Notes under the pieces: generated by a model
Told to the model about the DNA's origin: nothing
Database searches by the model: none
The model's input: the letters and a program-made list of their open reading frames with translations, nothing else
Assembly: GCA_016806645.1 (NCBI GenBank)
Contig: JACSYO010001509.1
Span: forward strand, 345,001 to 409,000
From: Ophiodon elongatus
Taxonomy: Eukaryota; Chordata; Actinopteri; Perciformes; Hexagrammidae
Length of the DNA: 64,000 nucleotides
Direction of reading: 5' to 3'
In this document: positions 13,212 to 24,079 of the stretch, piece after piece
Layout: every line of letters begins with the position of its first letter
Numbering within the stretch: the first letter of the stretch is position 1
Program-made: the position numbers and the translations under genes

Positions 13212-13336
13212 ACTAAGAGGAGTAAGGAAGAGGAGGAGGAAGAGGAAGAGGAGGAGGAGGAGGAGGAGGAGGAGGAAGAAGAGGAGAAAGAGGAGGAAGA
13301 GAAGGAGGAAGAGGAAGAGGAGGAGGAGGAGGAGGA
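13212..13336. repeat. Purine (GAG/GAA) tract
   Basis: About 125 bases of almost pure purine on the plus strand. It gives a poly-Glu frame on one strand and poly-Leu and poly-Pro frames on the other. Homopurine mirror tracts like this can form triplex DNA. It abuts the 36-bp repeat block. Confidence 0.9.
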
Positions 13337-13407
13337 GACGCTGCTGCTGCTGGGAGCTGAGCTCTCCTCCTCCCTCCGGAGCTCCTACTGCAGGTCCAAG
13401 GCTGCAG

Positions 13408-13745
13408 GTGAAGCCAGATCTGGGTCTGTCCACGGTGGACTGGTCTCTGCTGGATCTGGGTCTGTCCACGGTGGACTGGTCTCTGCTGGATCTGGGTCTG
13501 TCCACGGTGGACTGGTCTCTGCTGGAGTCTGAGCTGAAGGAGGTTCTGGTGAACCTGCATGATGTCATCTGGTTTCACCAGAATCCGACCCGGTGGCTCC
13601 GATGAGGAGCTTTAAGAAGAACTCTCTAGAACCAGACCATCTTCTCTCTGGTGGTCTGGTTACTGATGGAGGTCTAGAGAGGACCAGGACTAACCTGAGG
13701 TCTATAGAGGACCAGGACTACACTGAGGTCTATAGAGGACCAGGA
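13408..13745 (+). repeat. 36-bp-unit repeat block, plus copy
   Basis: Three tandem copies of a 36-bp unit (CTGGGTCTGTCCACGG...) at about 13426-13530, followed by a unique arm to about 13690 and by roughly 28-bp tandem units (TATAGAGGACCAGGACTA) to 13745. The unit is exactly 12 codons and reads LGLSTVDWSLLD without stops; the frame goes on through SELKEVLVNLHDVIW to a stop at 13605. A near-identical copy lies inverted at 16233-16520 with two full units and the same frame open. It may be a dispersed fish repeat or a relic of a repetitive protein gene. Confidence 0.8.
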
Positions 13746-13860
13746 ATTCCAGTGAATTTGTTGAAGTCTGATCCTTCTTCAGCGTTGATAATATTGTTTA
13801 AATGGCAGCCTGTTACATATCAGTCAGCACAGCATGAGGCTGCAGCGTCAGTGTGAGTGA

Positions 13861-14236
13861 GCTGCAGTGTTTACAGGCAGGTGCACGCATTTGTGCACAG
13901 TATGAGTGCATGTGCATCATCAAGTGGCTTTTCAGGCCGGGCTCATGGCTAGTTAACCATGTGTGTGCATCCCCCCCCCCCCCCCTCCTCTCCCCCTCTG
14001 CTCTCTCTCCTCCGTCCTAAATGAACGTCTCTGTCTCTCCCCCTCACCCTCACCCCTCCCTCACCCCCCGACTCTCTCTTGACATGCCAAGCTGATAAAG
14101 AGAACGTTTCATTTCATGGCCATGGCTGCTCTCTGCATGAGCGCGCCGCTTCGTCAGAGCGCACGACAAGCGAGGAAGATCCTCGAGCGGCCAGAGCTGC
14201 AGCGCGTAAAGTGAGATGCAAAAAACAAATGGACCG

Positions 14237-14282
<46 letters not shown>

Positions 14283-16006
14283 AGGAACCAGACATATGTG
14301 CGTGTTGGAAAGTCATGTCCTATTTAAGTGACTATTATTAGAGCGGGTCACCATCTGCAAGTCTAGATAGAGCAAAGGGAGGGGTGGGGGGGGTGGGGGG
14401 GTAGGTGACTGCAGACGATTATGCTCCAAAACAAACAAACATATTAGCACATGCTAATGCTAGCTTGTTAGCAGACAAGCTACAAACCAACATATGTCCT
14501 TCAATGACCTCTCGGGGCGGCAGCCACCACTGCAGAGGGTCGCCTCGTGCATTCATACCGCATACGTTCACGACCGCAGACATTTTTGTTGGATATTAAG
14601 CTTTTATTGAGTGGTTTGGTATCCCTCAGGTTTGAATTGTGATCCATTTGGTGTTCCTTGTCTGCTTGGTAAACTTCCACGACTCTCAAACTTTTAGGTT
14701 TAACAACTAAACTCTCCGACTGAATCAATGGAGCAAAAGTTCTATTAAATTATATAATTTCTCCATCTATGTCCGGTCTAACGTTTATTTATATTCTATT
14801 GAAGACCACATTTACTTTGCACTGTTGGGTGGGAGCAAAGATTATTATGGGATGGATTTAAAATGTAGCAGATTCGTGAGCTAAACATTCATTCTGTGAA
14901 CGTATTAAAAAAAATAGCGTTTCAAGATTGCTGTTTACGTAAAATCCCTTTCTTACTTATGTCATGTTATGGAACTTTAAATTAGACTTTAGTTTTGCCT
15001 CTTTTTAGGCGGCAGGAGTGAAAACAACTCGTGGTTTAAGAAAATAGCAAAGACAGCAGACAAAATACGTAATAACTGTCATGTTTTCCCAAAGGATGTC
15101 CAGATTTAATCATTCTACTATCAAATAGTGCATATAGCTGGAGTAAATGGGCAGAGAAATAAATCCCCTGGGTGAGGAGGCCCCCGGACCCTGAATGTTT
15201 CCAATGCCTGGCTCCTCCTCATGGTGAGTATCTAAAGCAGTGGAGTGTCCCTTTAAAGCTTCTATCTCGGGGTAAACCAGAGGGAAACTGGACGTTAAAG
15301 TGGCGATAGACACATTTAGTTGTTGTTGCTGTAACTGATTGCACAATGTAATGGCTGCAGATTAATGACGCCATCTGTGTGTTTAGACCGGTTCCCTAAA
15401 AGCTTCGCTTTGGCTAATCCACCGGTCACGATCTCCTGGAAAAACCAAGGCTACATTTACGGTTACTCCTTTATTTATGAAGGTAATAGAATAAAGACAC
15501 AGAGGCTCCTCACTCAGAACCAAGACCTTTGGAAGAAAAAGTAAAAAAAAAAAAAAATCTTCCTGAACTTTAAATCAGAATCAATAAATAATCTGCTCGG
15601 AAATTACATCTGATATGAGAATGAATTAATTACAGAAGATTTTGCAAAATTCACCAACGTGTAAATACTCTCTCCTCATAACGATATCGGTCGGGAGTCA
15701 GAGGGCCTCTGCAGTCGCTCCGGTGTTCAGCTAATCGGAGAGGGAACGTTGTTCTCCGAGCTAATGTCACCTTGCTATGAAGGCACATATTGCGCAGTGT
15801 GAGAGCAACTGCCTTTCAGCCCACACAAACAAAACAGATGTTGCGGGTGTCAGGGGTCGCTGTGCAAGCTGCACGGGCCTTTAATCAACTATTTAAACAG
15901 CTGAGAGCTAATGACGTCATTACAAACACAGATTTACAGGCACTCCCAGCTCCCTCTGGTGCGACCGGACACATTCTAGTTTTAATTCGTCTCATTTCTT
16001 TGTATT
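13861..16006. other. Spacer between inverted repeat copies, no gene seen
   Basis: Contains a C run near 13971, a (GA)n at 14241-14281, a G-rich stretch near 14380 and an A run near 15541. 15600-15960 has a unique, regulatory-like look (GAATTAATTACAG near 15624, GAGCTAATGACGTCATTACAAAC near 15904). No coding frame supported. Confidence 0.5.
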
Positions 16007-16099
16007 GTGTGTTTACTTGTTCTCGTGGACAGTTTATGTTTATGTCGTTGTCAAATCTGCCGTCTGAGTTTTTGTGGTAATTTGTTTGTTAATATTCAG

Positions 16100-16231
16100 A
16101 TTCTGGAATTTCTGAAACGTAAAAAAACAGAACGGAAAGCCAAAGAAACGTTACGGGAAGAAAACAATCAAGTTGTGGGAGCCTTGGATAAAAGCATCCA
16201 TGAAGTTACTGCAAGAACATTTAACTGGTTC
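16100..16231 (+). pseudogene. Possible exon or coding relic, protein unknown
   Basis: Following TTAATATTCAG, a usable splice acceptor, one frame reads ILEFLKRKKTERKAKE, then LREENNQVVGALDKSIHEV, and stops at 16232-16234. The peptide is lysine/glutamate rich and helical-looking, unlike the neighbouring noncoding translations. The stop falls just where the inverted 36-bp repeat block begins (about 16233), so the frame may have been cut short by that insertion. Another coding-like segment follows the block at 16530-16743 in a different frame. I do not recognise the protein. It could be chance; confidence is low. Confidence 0.3.
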
Positions 16232-16232
16232 T

Positions 16233-16520
16233 GAACCAGTCTCAGTGTAGTCCTGGTCCTCTATAGACCTCCATCAGTAACCAGACCACCAGAGAGAAGA
16301 TGGTCTGGTTCTAGAGCGTTCTTCTTAAAGCTCCTCATCGGAGCCACCGGGTCGGATTCTGGTGAAACCAGATGACATCATGCAGGTTCACCAGAACCTC
16401 CTTCAGCTCAGACTCCAGCAGAGACCAGTCCACCGTGGACAGACCCAGATCCAGCAGAGACCAGTCCACCGTGGACAGACCCAGATCCAGCAGAGACCAG
16501 ACCAGTTTTTGCTCTCTCTT
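16233..16520 (-). repeat. 36-bp-unit repeat block, inverted copy
   Basis: Reverse complement of the block at 13408-13745, with two complete 36-bp units and part of a third, the same SELKEV...NPTRWLR frame (minus strand, stop at 16335) and the same CCATCTTCTCTCTGGTGG-type arm. The distal ends differ: this copy has one GGACCAGGACTACACTGAG unit where the plus copy has more. Near-identity over about 270 bp suggests recent duplication or gene conversion. Confidence 0.8.
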
Positions 16521-16529
16521 AAACTCCCA

Positions 16530-16743
16530 CACAGATCGTTCCACTGAACACAAGCGGCCTGCTGTGTCTGTGGATGAGGTGGATGAGGTGGATGAGGTGG
16601 ATGAGGTGGATGAGAGTGAACCAAAAGGCCAGAAAGCCAAAACAAAGAAGCTGAAAGATGCTAAAACACGGTGGGGTCAGTTCGTTGGAGACACTGAAGC
16701 CTTCCTGGTGGGTCTTTACGCAGCAAATGTGATTGAATTCTAA
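16530..16743 (+). CDS. Coding-like C-terminal segment, unknown protein
   Basis: After CTCCCACACAG (a possible splice acceptor) one frame reads RSTEHKRPAVSV, then four or five DEV triplets encoded by a 9-bp GATGAGGTG repeat, then ESEPKGQKAKTKKLKDAK and TRWGQFVGDTEAFLVGLY, ending AANVIEF at a TAA stop (16741-16743). An acidic repeat, a lysine-rich stretch and then a compact hydrophobic/aromatic tail is a natural protein C-terminus and does not look like simple-sequence noise. An ATTAAA signal lies at about 16993. The frame is open back to 16372, but that part translates the inverted 36-bp repeat, so the true start is probably after 16520. It could be a terminal exon or a retrocopy relic. I do not recognise the family. 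Confidence 0.45.
16567..16612. repeat. 9-bp GATGAGGTG repeat
   Basis: About five tandem copies in frame with the coding-like segment, giving Asp-Glu-Val repeats. A length change by whole units keeps the frame, as expected in a tolerated protein repeat. Confidence 0.85.
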
Positions 16744-16998
16744 GTGGATCCGGCGAGACAGCCTCTGTTAAAACTCATCACTCTCAGGATGCTCGTAACC
16801 CCGGTGTTCTGCATGCTCCCCCTCCCCCCTCCCTCCCCCCGCCTCCTCCTCCTCCTCCTCCTGCCTACAACTCTTACTGTAATTGCACCCTCTTCTCCTT
16901 TAAAGCGCTCAGATCCAGACTGATAAGTGCTTAAACAGCACCCATGTCCACTGAGCAGGTTGTGCTTCCCTGAGAATCCCTCGACCTCGGACAATTAA

Positions 16999-18880
16999 AG
17001 AGCAGATCGAGGAGACGGGCAGACAGCCTCCCATTGGCTGCAGCTGCAGCAGCGATGGCGGCGGCGGCCTCCCGTCTCGTTAAATGACAGAACAGCGTGG
17101 CGTCGGCGGAGGAGATATCGGAGACGGACAGATAGAGAGGAAGGGAAGAAAAAAAAAAAAAAAAAAAAAAAGAGCCTGGGGGGGTGTTGCAGTCAGTTTG
17201 TCAGAGAAACTTAACGGCCACCAGAGCTCCAACCTGCGTCACTTTGAATTCCTGGTCTCGCCACATGATATCCCCCCCCACACACCCCCCCCCACACACA
17301 CATACCCCTCTACCAAACCGCCCCCCCGCCCCGTCCTGTCGGCCTGGAGATAGAAGATGCATGCCCTGGCTGAGGAGTAAGGCCGGCTGTAACAACATGT
17401 AGGCAGCGACAAATGATTGATTCCCTCCTAATTCTCTCAAATAGGATGTATGAGGAGGAGGAATGGGTGGAGGGGTGGGTGGGGGGGGGGGACTTGAGCG
17501 GTGGTGGATTCGCTGGGTGGGGTTGCAGAAGAAGAGAAAGCGGATGAGAGACAATAAGTAGGCCACCCTGTGTCAGGTAAACTTTGGGCTTGTAGCTAAC
17601 TGGAGGTGTCAGGGCGGCTAAATGTTGAGCTGTCGCCGTGAAAAACAATGGGGTTAAAGATGTGGCCTAAAAATCTTATGTTAGCGCCACATAGAGAGAG
17701 ACATGATGGGGGAGGGGGGTACGGGGGTCGGGGGGAGGGGGGAGACGGGGGGGCAGGGGGAGCAGGGACCACGCAGAGTCATGCAGAGGATTCAGATGCA
17801 CGTGTTATTGTTTTGTTTTAACCTACTTTTTTAAAAAAAAATCTCAATATCCACTGGAGAGGGATCCTGAAAACTGGACTGATTTTGATTTCACGTCATC
17901 ATTTAACAAAATGTTTCTGTTGTTGATCGTAGAAATATGTCTGTTTAACAGTTGTTGTTGTTCCTGTAACTCAACCTACCACCAACATGCTCCCTTTACA
18001 GTCTGCGTGGGACGGTTTTAACTAAAGTTAAAGGTTAAGGGCTTTCACACAGAAGACGGCTGTAAAAGAGTTGACTTATTTTACTGTAGTTTTGTGATGT
18101 AATTTCTGTACGTTGCTAACGGCAGTTACGTAAAAAGATTAGTTATTTGAGCCCAAACCAAAAAATGGTTAAAAAACTAAGTAAACATATTAAAGTTTAT
18201 TTTGAAAAGACACTATAATGCATGGAAACGCATCCAAAACTGATGCTGGAGGGGAAACTCAAGGGTACGAAGCGTAGTTGTAGCATGTATTCATGTATTC
18301 ATGTATTCATGTATTCATGAGTGTGCTAAAATAATCAAACAACATTGCAGAGGTGAATATGAAGTTTTTCTATGAGGAATCATAACAGTGATGCACAGGC
18401 AGTTTAGTGAGCTCACACAGTGGAATAAAATCCAGAGTCCTGTTCGTCTGCGACCGAGTACAACAACTGGTCCCCGAGACCCTCGATCTCGGGTCGGGGT
18501 CGATCTCATCCGCGCTGACGTGACCGTCTTCTTGATTAATCCTGCATGCAGAGCTCTGATTGGCTGAGAACATCGGAGGTGGTTCAGCGGCTCAGATGAT
18601 CAGGACCAGGGACCTAGTGGACTCCTGAGGAAACCACTAAAGTGGCTGAATTATAACATTAATACAAAATGAAATAGAAAAAAAAGAGATTATTGAGAAA
18701 AACAGCTGGCAAACAGCTGTTTTTCTGTGGCTTTGTTAGCAACGTAACAGACCTGCATGCTAATGTAGCACAAAGCAACACAAACCCTGCAGCCGAGCAC
18801 GCGGAGTGTGTTCAGTGCAGATATCATGCCTCCACTAATGAGACACGTATTTATTTAGTCTGGGAAACACATTACACTTT
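16999..18880. other. Intergenic DNA with G/C-rich simple tracts
   Basis: CTC repeats near 16845-16860, a 23-base A run at 17149-17171, C-rich DNA at 17268-17330, G-rich DNA at 17470-17490 and 17705-17760, and unique AT-rich DNA after 17800. Open frames here are composition artefacts. The part at 17040-17090 is CpG-rich (GCGATGGCGGCGGCGG) and could be promoter-like, without further support. Confidence 0.5.
18285..18319. repeat. 8-bp ATGTATTC tandem repeat
   Basis: Four perfect copies of ATGTATTC plus ATG. Confidence 0.9.
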
Positions 18881-18886
18881 ACAACG

Positions 18887-18887
<1 letters not shown>

Positions 18888-18927
<40 letters not shown>
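18888..18927. repeat. (AC)n microsatellite
   Basis: About 20 uninterrupted AC units. Confidence 0.95.
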
Positions 18928-18928
<1 letters not shown>

Positions 18929-19212
18929 GCCAGATGTGCATTGGACACACGTGGCTGCAGCATATAGATCGTCCTGCATTAATACCAAACTAACAACAAA
19001 GGTGACCATGTGACTTTCTTATCCAGGAGGCATGTTTGGACCTCCTGCTGTTCTCCAGAGGTGCATTATCTATTTTCAATTCAATTCAATGCGGTTTTAT
19101 TGGCATGAAAGTTTTAAAAAAATAACATTGCCATAGTATACATTTTTATATATTTAGATATATGGGGTGTATATATGTATATATATATGTGTATATATAT
19201 ATATATATAGCC

Positions 19213-19325
19213 CAGATCTAAGTCAAATATGGTATTCTGGAACTTTTGACTGATTTAAGTCAAATAAAATTCATTAAAAAATTAAGTTTTTCTTTTTAAG
19301 CGCAAAAGGAAGGTCAGAGGCCTCT
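19213..19325 (+). repeat. Dispersed direct repeat, copy 1
   Basis: Shares CAGATCTAAGTCAAATATGG, TTTGACTGATTTAAGTCAAA and AAGCGCAAAAGGAAGGTCAG with 20877-20998. The two copies are about 90% alike over 113 bases, in the same orientation. I see no coding frame. They may be two insertions of one short element or a local duplication. Confidence 0.85.
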
Positions 19326-19425
19326 ATTTTAAAGTACACAATAATATTAATATTAATATTAACACAACATTCTGATTGTTATATAATAGTATATATATAC
19401 AGTAATGCAATTACATTTCAACAAA

Positions 19426-19436
19426 TGTGTGTGTGT

Positions 19437-19468
<32 letters not shown>
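19426..19468. repeat. (GT)n microsatellite
   Basis: GT repeat with one CT interruption. Confidence 0.95.
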
Positions 19469-20115
19469 AGGTCATTCACTGTCCCTCAGGTTGTGGCATG
19501 TTGATACATATTTGGCAGCATGATCAGCCTTGTCTCCTATTTTTTTTTTTTTTTTACTTTTAGAGAGCTCATTAAGATCTCTGTAATCTGAGATTACAGA
19601 GTTGAATTTGTCAAAATAAGTGTTCCTTATTTCCCTGAATGTTTTACCTTTTCATCTCACCCATCAACGTGGAACGGCCGAGGGATGAAAGCAAGAAGAA
19701 CCAACCTACTGCTATTTTCTTTAATAACTCTATAAAAGTCTGTCAAATTTGAAAAAGAAAATGTAGAAAAATGCTCATGGAAAATGTATCCAAAGTACAC
19801 CGATCCTGATGCAAATCCTGATATGTGAGAGGTTGAAATCTTTGACATTTTTTATTAATAAATGACTATAAATTGCTTCTTTCAATCCTTTGACAATGTT
19901 TCCTTCCAGACAGCATCATGTCTCTCGCTGCTCTAAAAAGTCATGCAAACGTTCGGGATAAACAACAGTGATCCGGGGCTCCTCTACAGAGACTGGGCAT
20001 CTGCCTTCGTTAATCAACGGCCCCCTCCCCCCTCTCACCCCCCTCCCCTCACCCCACCACCACCCTGAGCAAGAATCAGAATAATGAGTCAATTAATGTG
20101 CTAAAACGTCAATGA

Positions 20116-20190
20116 AAGATAGAGAGAGCGAGAGAGAGAAAGAGAGAGAGAGAGGGAGAGAGCGAGAGAAAGGGGAACTGGAAAAGACTG

Positions 20191-20221
<31 letters not shown>
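20116..20221. repeat. (GA)n-rich tract
   Basis: Two runs of GAGAGA separated by GGGGAACTGGAAAAGACTG. Confidence 0.9.
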
Positions 20222-20224
<3 letters not shown>

Positions 20225-20282
20225 GAAACAGTAGAAGAAATAGAGTGTTGTGCCATTTCATTGATAATTGACTCTGTGTATG

Positions 20283-20286
<4 letters not shown>

Positions 20287-20340
<54 letters not shown>
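20287..20340. repeat. (TG)27 microsatellite
   Basis: Uninterrupted TG repeat of about 54 bases. A second (GT)n lies at 20561-20597. Confidence 0.95.
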
Positions 20341-20342
<2 letters not shown>

Positions 20343-20559
20343 GGGCAGCCAGCAGTTGTTTGCAGGGGGGTTATTTTGGAGAAAAAAAAAAAATGTCATC
20401 ACATCCACAGAGCCACACCGCGGCGTCCATGCATGACTGATGGTCTCGGCTGACACCCGCCTCCCCTGGACTGTCTGTCTTAAGTGAGGAACCCCCGGGT
20501 TTAATTGCAAAGGGCACATTGGAAATGAATCATCAGAGAAATGAGAAAGAGAGAGAGAG

Positions 20560-20560
<1 letters not shown>

Positions 20561-20597
<37 letters not shown>
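20561..20597. repeat. (GT)n microsatellite
   Basis: About 18 GT units, right after a short GAGAGA run. Confidence 0.95.
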
Positions 20598-20876
20598 TAG
20601 ACTGAGACGGTAAAGTGGTTTCACTTTAGGTTAACCAGCTCTGCAGTGTTTATTTCTGGCACATCCTGCAGAAGCCGCTCTCCAGAGCCTCAAATGTTCG
20701 GCGTTTGATTGCTAAATCTATTGTCTATCCGTCACGATGCATATCCATATCCTGCATTAGCACTTCGAGGCCATCGTATTATGTTACATTTATGCTAATA
20801 AATTCCCCCGAAATGCTACAAACGAGCCCTTCGATGCATCACTACTGGAGCTTTTGATGTAATAAGTAATACACCA

Positions 20877-20998
20877 CAGATCTAAGTCAAATATGGTATT
20901 CTGGAACGTTTGACTGATTTAAGTCAAATTAAATTCATTGTAAAATTAAGGTTGTTTTTTTTTTAAGCGCAAAAGGAAGGTCAGGGGCCCCTTTAAGG
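20877..20998 (+). repeat. Dispersed direct repeat, copy 2
   Basis: Partner of 19213-19325; see that entry. This copy continues with GGGGCCCCTTTAAGGGG, a short palindromic end (about 20984-21000), which may mark an element boundary. Confidence 0.85.
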
Positions 20999-21394
20999 GG
21001 TACCAGACGGACAACAGAGCAGAAACTACACAACGCCACCAGCATGGAGCGGTAAACCGTCAGGCGCATGAGCCGATGGAAACGTCCTTATGTCTGCAAG
21101 TATTTGGTCATAAAGTATTGGACAAATTATAATATTGAAACTAAATGACGGCGATAGCTTGAAAAGTCAGAACCCTTTGGGGTTCATCCTCTCGAGAACA
21201 TGAATCCCATCCAATGATGGTGTCCGCCTGGACCAAAGTGGTGGACAGACAGATATGTGTAGTAGTGTACTCAAAATATACATAACAAAAAAAAAAACAG
21301 ACTGGAGTAAATTGCTGCACATTTCCCTGCAATTTGTCAGCAGTGACACATTCTGAGGAGATTCAGTTCATCATTCGGTGACACCACTGGAAAT

Positions 21395-21665
21395 GAGCTA
21401 CTAATTGGTCATTTCTGACACATTTAAACAAGGTGAGCGGTCAATATGGAAATATAACGGATGGGTCAAAGCAGGAAGCGGGGAGAAATGAGCCGGTTTG
21501 AAACGAAGCCTTCCTCCTAATAATAATGACATCATCAGGGTTATTTTGTCAGACGTGACAAAACTAGAGCTCCTCATGATGAGTAAACTGAAAAAATATC
21601 CCCTTGCGGGATTAATAAAGTATCTATCCATCTATCTACCTATCTATCTATCTATCTATCTATCT
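21395..21665 (+). mobile_element. LINE-like 3' end with (TATC)n tail
   Basis: TATCCCCTTGCGGGATTAATAAAGTATCTATC followed by TATC repeats (about 21619-21665) is the usual end of a fish retroelement (CCCCTTGGGATTAATAAAGT plus a tetranucleotide tail). Only the 3' end is certain; the 5' boundary is a guess. The tail repeat is probably part of the element and not an independent microsatellite. Confidence 0.55.
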
Positions 21666-22199
21666 AAACCTTTAGGTGTAAAGGCCAAATAAACGACACA
21701 TAAATGACAAATATTAGCTTGTGAATATATTATACAGTATATCCAGGGCTTTTATTGTGAAAGGTAAGAGTGGAAAGGCTGGGTTTTGTCGAGGTTGAAA
21801 GGAGTAATAAAGTTTATCGTCTTAGTTTGGACTACGGGGTCTACGGGGTGATTGGTTGTCTTTATTCGCGGTGCAAAAAAAATAATTAAAAATCAAACTC
21901 TTTTTTGTATCACTGCTCAAAATTCTTGTTCCGTGTAAAAGTATTCATCATTCGCAAAAACTACAATTCAAAAAAATATGTTGACATGTTAATAAATTGC
22001 ACGAAAATGAAGACTAAGACTGAAGACTAAGACTTAAAACACAAGGAAAGGAGGCAGGAAGTAAAACAAGACGCAGAGAGGAGGACTTTCAAAGAACAAT
22101 ACCAACAGTACGTAACTACTAATTAAAAATGTAACACCCACTCTGGCAAAAATAATTGCTTCCATCAAAGTTAAATTCCTCTTTGTTTTATTAACTTAT
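21666..22199. other. AT-rich intergenic DNA, no gene seen
   Basis: Contains a small tandem GAAGACTAAGACT repeat near 22008-22035. Otherwise nothing recognisable. Confidence 0.6.
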
Positions 22200-22710
22200 T
22201 CACATTTACACATGGAATCCGCTCAGTTCACTACGTTCTCCTGCTGTTAACCGTTGAATGAGTGAGATAATCTGTATTTTCCAGAGCGGAGCCATCGCCG
22301 CGGCTCCTTTTAACCCGGAAATAATCAAAAAGAAATCCGACGCCACGCGGCGCGCTGCGCGAGGCCTCAAGATACGTTGGTATTACAAATTGTCTGTAAG
22401 TGTAATTACCCCTGTTGCTAATTGTCCCCCGTGAACGTGGCACTGCCCATGCCATCGCAATCCGCAGCCACTTCAACCTCGCTGATCCATTATTTCCACT
22501 CTTGAATAATTAATAACTGCTTAATTGTCCACATCGAGAGTCGGGGCCTCATTTACATGGTCGGTGGCGGCTCGGCGGGAGGATTCTTTATTCATATCCT
22601 TGTCGAGCACGGCGAACCTGTGAGAGACGCTGTTCGGCTCTACGGCTAAACACGCGGGCGGAGATCGCCGAGTGTTCGCATGGTTTATAATCCGCAGCCG
22701 CGGTGACCCG
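22200..22710. promoter_or_regulatory. Candidate conserved noncoding element, CpG-rich
   Basis: Unlike its surroundings it is CpG-rich yet contains TTGAATAATTAATAACTGCTTAATTG (22501-22527), CTAATTGTCCCC and CTCATTTACATGG. It has no repeats and no coding frame. A GCGCGCTGCGCG word lies near 22350. The texture fits a developmental enhancer; conservation must be tested. Confidence 0.35.
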
Positions 22711-23102
22711 AGCGATCAATTATTCAAAGCCACTTGCCTTTGAATCAGTCTCTGACACACTGCGCCCACGACAGGAGCTCGTACTCGATACCGGGAGAAC
22801 ACCGGGTGGGAGGGGGGAGTCCAGGGGGCTCAGTCGCATGCACACTTACTCTCAGCCTGTCACTAGGAGTCACCGGCGACCTTTAGTGCTCCCGCCCCTC
22901 CCGGAGCTAAAGTAAATTAGCATGCGTCCCCGAGGAGCTCCTTTACAAGGCGAGGGTCTTTTAGGAGACAGCGTGTCTTACCAACGCGGGATTGTAAAAT
23001 GGAAGCAGAGTCGCTGTAGCGTTCAGAGCGATTCAGGAAGAACAGGCCGGCGGGAGGTGATAGCTTCAAAGCAATGCATGGTGGGGGATGATGACTGGAT
23101 GG

Positions 23103-23668
23103 GAGACTGTATATAGGAAGTGGACGTAGTTGTCATGACGTCACCCATTGGTTTGTGGACGGCTGTTTTGAAGCCTCTGGTTCGTTGTTTTTGCCGTCGC
23201 CATCTTGTTTTTTGTTTTTTTTCAACAAAACGATGAGGTGACAGAAGTTATAATTTACTTTCATGAAGTGAAACACACTGTGCAAGGGCTAAAGTTGTAA
23301 GACGAAGACACGGACGACTCACAGACTGGAAAACGCCGTGGTGACCTGTCAATCACCTTGTAGCCCCGCCCTAAAGCATCCCCTGCTTTATGGTCTGTTT
23401 GACTCTAAATGGACCATAATTTACTAAATGAACATCATGCTGTATTGAAGAAGACTTGAAACTAGAGATTGAGACCATAAACTCATGTTTACAATGTTTA
23501 CTGAGGAATAAATCAAGAGAGAAGTAGAGTCATTTTCTATAGACTTCTATACAACCAGAGGAGTCGCCCCTGGTGGTCAGGAGAGAGAATGCAGCTTTAA
23601 CACATGAAGCTTTGACTTCTATACAACCAGAGGAGTCGCCCCCTGGTGGTCAGGAGAGAGAATGCAGG
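23103..23668 (+). mobile_element. Family 1 interspersed element, copy C
   Basis: TATA-like start (ACTGTATATAGGAAG), CRE (23136-23143), YY1-like GTCGCCATCTTG near 23197, GC box near 23362, AT-rich core, and two 73-bp-type units. Cores: a shortened one at 23564-23576 (one C missing) and an exact one at 23636-23649 (minus strand CCACCAGGGGGCGA). The extreme right end is missing because another element joins at 23668. Confidence 0.85.
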
Positions 23669-23764
23669 TTCAAGACACAACTCACACCAAAACCATCTGG
23701 ATTGATAAACAGCACTACACGCAAGAGGAACATGTTTTGATTTTGGGGTGAACTGTCCCTTCAA
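23668..23764 (-). mobile_element. Truncated element ending GGGGTGAACTGTCCCTT
   Basis: ACACCAAAACCATCTGGATTG and TTTTGATTTTGGGGTGAACTGTCCC match, in reverse, the start of the element at 33606 (GGGACAGTTCACCCCCAAAATC). This is a known-looking fish DNA element end. The unit joins family 1 copy C without a gap, so one inserted into or next to the other. Confidence 0.65.
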
Positions 23765-24039
23765 CAAACACAAGTTATGTAACAAGAACAGTTTTAGTTT
23801 TTTATTGACAAACTTACTTATTTTAACCCCAAACACAATCTTTTCCAAAGCCTAACAAAGTTGTTTTTTTTAACAACTTCTACAACCTTTACATGTGTTT
23901 TTAAACTATATTTTTGCTTCTTTTCTTCCCACCAGTTTACTGTTTCAACGTTCAGTACACAACACATGACTGTCCGCACCCTCTCTGCCTTTATTCGCCC
24001 CTTAAATAACGCTTTCTGTGTCTTTTCCTTGATTGCATT

Positions 24040-24042
<3 letters not shown>

Positions 24043-24073
<31 letters not shown>
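24043..24073. repeat. (AC)n microsatellite
   Basis: About 15 AC units. Confidence 0.95.

Positions 24074-24079
<6 letters not shown>

Larger units (their letters stand above)
19070..19660. mobile_element. Degraded interspersed repeat, interrupted
   Basis: TTCAATTCAATTCAATGCGGTTTTATTGGCATG near 19076 matches the form of a common fish repeat (TCAATTCAATTTTATTGGCATG). Within it lie a TA-rich tract (19144-19208), the dispersed 113-bp repeat, a (GT)n at 19426-19468 and a T run near 19540. Class not determined. Confidence 0.4.

Noticed and set aside
13161..13578. Open frames of 120-123 residues on both strands
   Set aside because: They translate the purine tract (poly-Glu, poly-Leu, poly-Pro) and the 36-bp repeat; no independent coding signal.
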